From an uncultured Collinsella sp. (GTDB lineage Bacteria > Actinomycetota > Coriobacteriia > Coriobacteriales > Coriobacteriaceae): a stretch of DNA of 9,570 nt. The DNA lies in contig URTZ01000069.1 of the NCBI GenBank assembly GCA_900550825.1, positions 1 through 9,570 of the forward strand, read 5' to 3'. A program made the position numbers and the translations under genes. The notes beneath the pieces were generated by a model. It was not told where the DNA came from. It saw only the letters and a list, made by a program, of their open reading frames with translations, and searched no databases. Below, in pieces: positions 5,221-9,570 of this stretch. Position 1 is the first letter of the stretch. Every line of letters begins with the position of its first letter.

Positions 5221-7443
5221 TCATCCCCTTTCGATCTTTGGAACACTCAGGCGCACCATCAACGGAGATACGGCGCCCAAAACCACCAGCAGAGCGCCCG
5301 ATGCGCCGACGACCTCTCCAAAAGGCATCGCGTTCGTCCCTCGCCCAAGGAACCCAATCGTCCCCACCTGGGAAGCGGGATCAAACGAGGCGAATGGAGC
5401 CAGCAGCGCGACGCCCATGCCCGCGCTTTCAACATGAGCGCTCAACGAACCCAACACCAGGAGAACCGCGCAAACCACTCCGGCGACAACGGGGTTGCGG
5501 CTAATCGCTGCTGTCAACGCAGCGACGACGGAAATCACGCCGTATGCCATGACCAGCAACGGAATACTGCACAACACCGCCTCCCCCACCATGGACGTTG
5601 TCGAAGCTCCCGCCCGAATGAGAGCGACGGGATACTCCGAACCACCCGCACCGTTCTTAATCAAGGACACAACCGCAGCGGGAACCATCGACACCAAAAG
5701 CAGCGCCAAGCCAAGCAGGAGAGACAGCGCAACAGCCGTCAGAAAACGCACATGCGCTGTTGCGGGGACTTGGAAAACCAGAAGGGAACGGCACCGCAGG
5801 TGGGTGCACGCAAGCGATGTGACAACCACGGGCAACAGCCAAAACAAGGAAGGAAGCGCTGCCTGGAAATACGAAAGGAGGATTAATGGGGGCATCTTCG
5901 TACTTAACTCGTAAACCTTGGGGTCCGGCAAGCTCGCGATCGACTCGAGCAGAAGGGCGCGCGCCTCCGCACGAGAAGGAGTCTCCGGCTCGATTCCGAT
6001 CGATTGCAGGAGGGTCGCATCTGCCGCGCCCAGCTCGCCTCGAGCGCGCTCGTACGTCGCAAGGCTTCGAAACCCCTCCGCAGGCGTGGGCGCGTACACG
6101 AAACCCGAAAGAGCATCTCGCATGCCTTCCAGGGCCGCTTTGCCCTCGACGTCCATATTCGCAGCGTCCTGCTCTAGATACCGATCTATTGAACGGAGCT
6201 CCCCATCCCTATACCGAACAGCGGAAACGTCACCAGCGTCAGGAAACACCTCGACCAGAGCCGGGGCCAGCATCGCCGTCGACATTGCAATCGCGCATAC
6301 GGCGAGGGCAGGAGAATGCAGGAGCAGCTTCCCCATCGTTCTTACGTATGCAACGGCGGAGGCACAAGCGCTCGAACGGGCTGTCGTTCTCGATGCGGTG
6401 AAGGAACCTCTCTCAAGACAAATCGGGGACATCGGGCGCGCGCAGCCGCTCTTTCCAGCAACGCAAAGCAGGCTAATTGCCAGCACCTCGATCCCGATTG
6501 CGCATACGAGGGCAATCGCGCCACGCTCGAAGCAAAGTCCAGGCAGATTCACTATCTGCGTTGTCGGGTACGGGCTATAGGCGCCGACGGTCAACTCAGT
6601 GTTCGCATACGTAAGGGGATTCAACAGGGCGAACTCACGTAAAGCGATGGATCTTCCGTAATACCCGGGAACCATCGTCACCCCCATCAGGGCACATACG
6701 AACACGATTCCAAGCGTAGGGTTATTGGCAATCTTCACGGCAAGGTGAACGACGAGCGAGATGAACGCCGCCACCAAGAATTGCAAAATGGCCGTCTGTG
6801 CGAACACCAGCCAAGCCGGTTTGATAACCGGAGTCGCATATTGAACGTAGCCTATCGGATAGAACAGCGAGCCCGGGCCATTCTTCACAAGTGCGGCGAT
6901 TATCCCTGGAAGATTGACGGCGAAGACGGCAAGCATCGCAAAAACACTCGCCCATACGCTCGATGCAACAAGCCTGCCCAGCTCACCCATCGGTGCCTGG
7001 ATGATGAGTTTTTCACGTTTGTTAAGACGCGCGGCAAGGAACGAGACGGCAACGGCCGTTGCGGCCCATAGCAAGTACTCCTTCGATCCGTCATAAAAGG
7101 AGTACGCTCCATCCGATACCTGCAGAAACGGAAGCAGAGGAGAGAGCGGCGCCAAGACAAGACGCCCCGCGGCAAGAGGGTACAGAAGCGCGGGCATGCT
7201 TGATGAAGAGGTATAGACACCGTCCTCCCCCGCATTCACAAGCGCATCCGCATAGGATGCTGACAATTCCTGCTCAACACGGGTTATTCCCGACTCGAGG
7301 TATTCGACCCGTCCGTCGATGCCAGCCGCGCTCCTGAAGACGGGCAGAGCACAAAGAACCATCAACGCAACAACGGCAACACAGAGCGACCTGGAGGAGA
7401 GGAGCGACCTAAAGATTGCCTTCGAGATTTTGAGCATATTCAT
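5221..7443 (-). CDS. Double-length ABC-2-like permease
   Basis: A 740-aa membrane protein made of two homologous halves. Half 1: TM1 about 19-37, a short exterior loop, hydrophobic segments, then VKNGPGSLFYPI (186-197), further TMs, and LNPLTYANTELTVG (274-287). Half 2: TM at about 380-400, a large exterior loop of about 120 residues rich in Ala, Glu and Arg (400-518), TM at about 519-541, IKNGAGGSEYPV (595-606), then four or more TMs ending in SVPKIERG. Each half matches the membrane part of the fused ABC gene (NG-x-G-x(3)-YP, then R/N-x-P-x(2)-x-G hydrophobic segment). One chain could thus supply both membrane halves of a full transporter with two copies of the 246-aa ATPase. I chose ATG 7443, which has AAGG 6 nt upstream; in-frame ATGs at 7509 and 7461 lack an SD, and the first lies inside the intercistronic hairpin region. 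The probable role is self-protection from, or handling of, the secreted peptides (inference). Confidence 0.88.
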   Translation of the reverse strand: MNMLKISKAIFRSLLSSRSLCVAVVALMVLCALPVFRSAAGIDGRVEYLESGITRVEQELSASYADALVNAGEDGVYTSSSSMPALLYPLAAGRLVLAPLSPLLPFLQVSDGAYSFYDGSKEYLLWAATAVAVSFLAARLNKREKLIIQAPMGELGRLVASSVWASVFAMLAVFAVNLPGIIAALVKNGPGSLFYPIGYVQYATPVIKPAWLVFAQTAILQFLVAAFISLVVHLAVKIANNPTLGIVFVCALMGVTMVPGYYGRSIALREFALLNPLTYANTELTVGAYSPYPTTQIVNLPGLCFERGAIALVCAIGIEVLAISLLCVAGKSGCARPMSPICLERGSFTASRTTARSSACASAVAYVRTMGKLLLHSPALAVCAIAMSTAMLAPALVEVFPDAGDVSAVRYRDGELRSIDRYLEQDAANMDVEGKAALEGMRDALSGFVYAPTPAEGFRSLATYERARGELGAADATLLQSIGIEPETPSRAEARALLLESIASLPDPKVYELSTKMPPLILLSYFQAALPSLFWLLPVVVTSLACTHLRCRSLLVFQVPATAHVRFLTAVALSLLLGLALLLVSMVPAAVVSLIKNGAGGSEYPVALIRAGASTTSMVGEAVLCSIPLLVMAYGVISVVAALTAAISRNPVVAGVVCAVLLVLGSLSAHVESAGMGVALLAPFASFDPASQVGTIGFLGRGTNAMPFGEVVGASGALLVVLGAVSPLMVRLSVPKIERG

Positions 7444-7473
7444 CGCCAACCTTAACCTCATCCAGTCGGAACA

Positions 7474-7502
7474 GAGGGGCCGAACAAAATGCTCGGCCCC
7501 TC
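7474..7502 (-). other. Intercistronic GC-rich hairpin after peptide B
   Basis: A perfect 10-bp stem, GAGGGGCCGA/TCGGCCCCTC, with a 9-nt loop lies in the 66-nt gap between the peptide B stop codon and the permease start. It is followed on the minus strand by TGTTCC rather than a U-run, so at most it would be a leaky terminator. Hairpins in this position after small secreted-peptide genes commonly raise peptide mRNA over transporter mRNA by partial termination or 3'-end protection (established for bacteriocin operons generally, inferred here). Confidence 0.75.
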
Positions 7503-7509
7503 CTCGCAT

Positions 7510-7875
7510 CTAGTAGGTGCTATAGACAAATTGCCATTTATCAGTTGTGCCAAGAACACCACAGGAGCACATTGCAGCGAGGCGGGATTCCCTATGATGC
7601 GCGGATCGGCGGTAGCCATTTCGGTAGGAGATCGTCTTGTAAGAGATGTTGAACATCGAGATGCTGTGCCCGCTTACGCCGCGAGGACAGCTGTAGCTCC
7701 AGTAGGTATCGACGACGTCGTCCGTATACCCGAGGGGCTCAACGAGGGCACACTGGCTGCTCTCCTGGGAAGGAGGCATCGGGGTATCCGCAAAAGCGGG
7801 GGCTCCCGGCAGCAACAGACAAAGAGCGAGGCCGAGGAAAACCAAGAGCTTACACGACTTAACAGTACTGAACAT
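7510..7875 (-). CDS. Small secreted Cys-containing peptide (peptide B), possible bacteriocin-like precursor
   Basis: A 121-aa precursor, first gene of the minus-strand operon, with no family I recognise. It has a classic Sec signal peptide: MFSTVKSCK, then LLVFLGLALCLLLPG, then APAFA with cleavage expected after residue 29. The predicted 92-residue mature part has four Cys (SSQC, YSCPRG and MCSCG), eight Tyr, two Trp and a basic middle (YRRSAHHRESR), and ends KWQFVYSTY. Two disulfides are possible. Its ISYRNGYRRSAHH stretch resembles ISYTSGWYRSNYGH of peptide A, which suggests distant paralogy. ATG 7875 is chosen over the in-frame TTG 7887 because the TTG begins inside the SD run GGAGAGG. A potential hairpin in the leader could hide this SD. 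Order peptide-large membrane protein-ATPase parallels lactococcin 972 loci, but the GG-x-W and SNYYH-type signature of that family is not visible. Confidence 0.85.
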   Translation of the reverse strand: MFSTVKSCKLLVFLGLALCLLLPGAPAFADTPMPPSQESSQCALVEPLGYTDDVVDTYWSYSCPRGVSGHSISMFNISYKTISYRNGYRRSAHHRESRLAAMCSCGVLGTTDKWQFVYSTY

Positions 7876-7878
7876 AAT

Positions 7879-7895
7879 CCTCTCCAATCTAGAGG
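7879..7895 (-). promoter_or_regulatory. Possible SD-sequestering hairpin of peptide B
   Basis: In the minus-strand leader, CCTCT (7895-7891) can pair with AGAGG (7883-7879) across a 7-nt loop. AGAGG is part of the GGAGAGG SD three nt before ATG 7875. The preceding CC could extend base-pairing alternatives. The stem is short, so control of translation by this element is a suggestion only. Confidence 0.35.
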
Positions 7896-7906
7896 GGTTT
7901 CAGTTG

Positions 7907-7958
7907 CAGCATGCTGTGATTACTTGCCGGCAAAGTCAATTTAACATAAACTGTTAAA
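7907..7958. promoter_or_regulatory. Palindrome-rich divergent control region
   Basis: The 120-bp gap between peptide B (minus) and the DUF2975 gene (+) holds three perfect dyads: CAGCATGCTG (7907-7916), TTGCCGGCAA (7924-7933) and TTTAACA-N5-TGTTAAA (7940-7958). AT-rich DNA flanks the last. A minus-strand TTGACT (7939-7934) and TTAAAT (7944-7939) and a plus-strand TTAAAT (7975-7980) are possible promoter pieces, but no full -35/-10 pair with good spacing can be set for either direction. The 19-bp dyad is the best operator candidate for the YozG-type regulator encoded at 8518. Confidence 0.55.
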
Positions 7959-7995
7959 AAGTAACCTGAGTTTTTTAAATTCTTCGGAGGTTATT

Positions 7996-8508
7996 ATGAG
8001 TTCCGACAATCGCACTCCCCGGCTTCATTCCTTCCGCATCGCATGTGCGATAGCCTCTGCGACCCTTTGCGCCACCGCCATCGCACAAGTGGCGTTCTCC
8101 TTAAAGCCAGCAATCGAAGTGCTCGACAACCCTGTAATTGCAGACTCCCCCGCGTATCCAGCCCTTGCGATCTCGACATTGGTCCCTGCCGTCATCGGTA
8201 TCGCTACGACCATCCTCAGCGCCGTTCTCGTGTGGACGATCAAGAGCGGAGACCCCTTCAAGAAAGGGTCTGCGACATGCTTGAAGGTGCTCGGCATTCT
8301 CTTCGTTGTTCAAGCTGCCACCAGCCTCTACGCCGGCTCACTCAAAACCTCCGTTTCGATGTTTGGCGGCGAGGGGGCCGTCGGCGCCCAAGAGATCGCT
8401 TCATCATTCGATTGGACCTCTCTGGTTCTCGGCATCGTCCTGTTCATGCTTTCCCAGCTCTTCTTGTACGCCCGAGAGCTGTACCTCGACTCCGACGAGA
8501 TTGCGTAA
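7996..8508 (+). CDS. DUF2975 (YoaS-like) four-helix membrane protein
   Basis: A 170-aa inner-membrane protein with four hydrophobic segments at about 14-34, 56-82, 94-113 and 141-158. The segment between TM2 and TM3 reads IKSGDPFKKG, which carries the G-x-PF landmark of DUF2975. The C-terminus after TM4, ARELYLDSDEIA, matches the acidic tail of that family. Length fits the family (about 150-190 aa). Family members are regularly paired with a YozG-type HTH gene, as here 9 nt downstream. The molecular role is not established; it may sense membrane state and affect the partner regulator. CGGAGG sits 5 nt before ATG 7996. It is divergent from the peptide operon and shares its control region. Confidence 0.82.
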   Translation: MSSDNRTPRLHSFRIACAIASATLCATAIAQVAFSLKPAIEVLDNPVIADSPAYPALAISTLVPAVIGIATTILSAVLVWTIKSGDPFKKGSATCLKVLGILFVVQAATSLYAGSLKTSVSMFGGEGAVGAQEIASSFDWTSLVLGIVLFMLSQLFLYARELYLDSDEIA

Positions 8509-8517
8509 GGAAACGCC

Positions 8518-8769
8518 ATGCCCGTAATTGTTCGCCTCGACAAGATCATGGCCGAGCGAAAGATTTCCTCGAACGAACTTGCCGAAAGGATTGGAACCAC
8601 GCCCGTGAACCTGTCCCGTATTAAAAAAGGGCATATTCGCGGCATTCGCTTCAACACACTCGAGCAGCTATGCCTCGCCCTTCGTTGCCAACCCGGAGAC
8701 CTTCTCGAAGTCATGAGCGAAGAGGATGCCCGAAAGGAGTTCGGACTCGATTGGTCCGCCGAGGATTAG
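8518..8769 (+). CDS. YozG-type XRE/Cro transcriptional regulator
   Basis: An 83-aa DNA-binding protein of the HTH_26/YozG type. It opens MPVIVRLDKIMAERKIS, then has an HTH at about 18-45 (NELAERIGTTPVNLSRIKKG), IRFNTLEQLCLALRCQPGDLLE as the characteristic second half, and an acidic tail. This closely follows the B. subtilis YozG pattern, including the RFxTLExxCxALxCQPGDxLE block. ATG 8518 follows the DUF2975 stop by 9 nt, with AAGGA at 8507-8511 overlapping that stop, so the two form a coupled pair. Likely targets are its own promoter and possibly the divergent peptide/ABC operon (inference). The stop TAG at 8767-8769 is directly followed, in the same frame, by an integrase fragment, so the tail (about residues 78-83) may derive from the joining event. 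Confidence 0.9.
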   Translation: MPVIVRLDKIMAERKISSNELAERIGTTPVNLSRIKKGHIRGIRFNTLEQLCLALRCQPGDLLEVMSEEDARKEFGLDWSAED

Positions 8770-9495
8770 AGGGCGGTCGTACTCGCCCTGCACACGGGGA
8801 TGCGAATCGGCGAGGTCTGCGGCCTTCGGTGGTGCGATGTGGATTTCGAGACGGGCCTGATCTCGATCAGACACTCGGTGGCGTACGCGAAGGGAATGGG
8901 TTCGTTCATCAAGGACACCAAGACCCATGACGCCAGGGGTATCCCCATCGACCCGGTCGGCCTACTCCCCTTCCTGAAGGAGACCCACGAGATCGACTGC
9001 GGAAAGCTGCGCTTGCGCGGCCTTACCGGGGCGGTCGAGATCGGGGACTGCTACATCCTGTCGGAGCCGGGCGCGACCTTCGCGACGACAAGCTATATCC
9101 GCAGGGCGTTCAAGACGTTCTCGGAGACCAACGGCCTCATGGGCACCAACGACGAGCTGATCACGTTCCACGGCCTTCGCCACACGTTCGCAACGCAGTG
9201 GATCCGCCAAGGCGGCGATATCAAGGCGCTCCAATCGATCCTCGGCCACAAGGACGCCATGGCGACGCTCAACGTCTACGCCGACATCGAGCCCATCTCC
9301 AAAATCCATAACATGCTGCGCGCCACGCCGTGCCTTTGGCGCGGGCACCTCGGGCCGAGGGTCGATCCGGGTCCCATGTTCCAACAGAGGATCCAGGAGT
9401 CCATCGAGACGCTCCAGGCGTTCGGCTACGGCATCACCGAGCCGGACGACCGAAATATCGCCATACGCGACGTGAAGACGAACAGTTGGCTCTAG
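8770..9495 (+). pseudogene. Tyrosine recombinase/integrase, N-terminally truncated
   Basis: Only the catalytic domain of a phage/ICE-type tyrosine recombinase remains. It is open from 8770 (RAVVLALHTGMRIGEVCGLR), where homology begins in mid-domain. Numbering from the internal ATG 8800, the catalytic set is complete: Arg2 (TGMRIGE), Lys41 (beta-hairpin KTHDARGIP), His124-x-x-Arg127 (HGLRHTF), His150 (LGHKDAMATLNVY) and nucleophile Tyr160. About 70 further residues follow before TAG 9493-9495, and the frame stays open after it to the window end. The missing N-terminal arm- and core-binding domains (normally about 150-200 aa) mean it cannot work as an integrase. The frame is the same as the upstream regulator, with only the TAG between. 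ATG 8800 lies inside the Arg-I motif and has no SD, so it is not a credible start. Confidence 0.88.
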
Positions 9496-9570
9496 CTCAC
9501 CGAGTACGCGGCAGTGCTGGGCCCATCCCAACTGAGGTCACGGTGGTCCGATAGGGGCGCCGCCCGCGGC

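Noticed and set aside
5495..6580. Several long + strand ORFs (139, 171 and 220 aa) opposite the permease gene
   Set aside because: They are antisense to a clear membrane protein with conserved repeats, lack SDs and show shadow-frame composition.
2164..7875. Firm assignment of the peptides to the lactococcin 972 family
   Set aside because: Gene order is similar, but neither mature peptide shows the family's GG-x-W start, SNYYH-like centre or GNKAYY-like end; only an analogy is kept.
8962..9531. Long 189-aa minus-strand ORF
   Set aside because: It is fully antisense to the integrase catalytic domain, which has all its conserved residues. Its composition (Arg, Leu, Val, Gly rich) is typical of a shadow frame in GC-rich DNA.
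9496..9570. Attachment site or tRNA after the integrase
   Set aside because: No cloverleaf or matching direct repeat elsewhere in the window can be seen; the last 75 bases only continue an open frame without recognisable content.

Overview
The window reads as an accessory island in a moderately GC-rich genome. Codon use, Shine-Dalgarno (SD) spacing and protein flavour suggest an actinobacterium, most likely a gut-type member of the Coriobacteriia. That assignment is inference, because there is no rRNA or other marker gene here.

Left part (1-1830, + strand). A small XRE-type regulator is preceded by a perfect 12-bp inverted repeat that coincides with a plausible promoter. It is followed by four tandem copies of a 23-bp direct repeat leading into a perfect TATAAT box. 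Next comes a 421-aa AAA-type ATPase with a C-terminal PD-(D/E)XK-like domain (DUF4143 group). A 17-bp perfect inverted repeat closes this unit. The following 300 bases (1830-2150) hold a decayed, nonsense-interrupted remnant that looks like a mobilization/conjugation accessory gene on the minus strand.

Centre (2114-7875, minus strand). This is the main find: one apparent operon read right to left. Its order is secreted peptide B (121 aa, Sec signal, four Cys in the mature part), a double-length ABC-2-like permease (740 aa, two homologous halves), an ABC ATPase (about 246 aa), a fused permease-ATPase (604 aa), then secreted peptide A (114 aa, Sec signal, mature part about 16% Tyr). A canonical intrinsic terminator follows. 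A strong hairpin separates peptide B from the permease, as expected where a small product is made in excess over its transporter. The three permease units share a K/L-N-G-x-G-x(3)-YP motif. Both ATPases lack the usual Q-loop glutamine. The gene order resembles lactococcin 972-type bacteriocin loci (Sec-exported precursor, large membrane protein, ATPase), but neither peptide shows a lactococcin 972 signature. I read the locus as a possible undescribed two-peptide secreted toxin/bacteriocin or signalling cassette, with the ABC systems giving self-protection. No modification enzyme or C39 peptidase is present.

Right part (7876-9570, + strand). A 120-bp divergent intergenic region is packed with palindromes. 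It leads to a DUF2975 (YoaS-like) four-helix membrane protein and a YozG-type XRE regulator, a known gene pair. Immediately after the regulator's stop codon, in the same frame, lies the catalytic domain of a tyrosine recombinase that has lost its N-terminal half. Mobile-element debris on both sides (mobilization relic on the left, truncated integrase on the right) supports horizontal acquisition of the peptide/ABC cassette.
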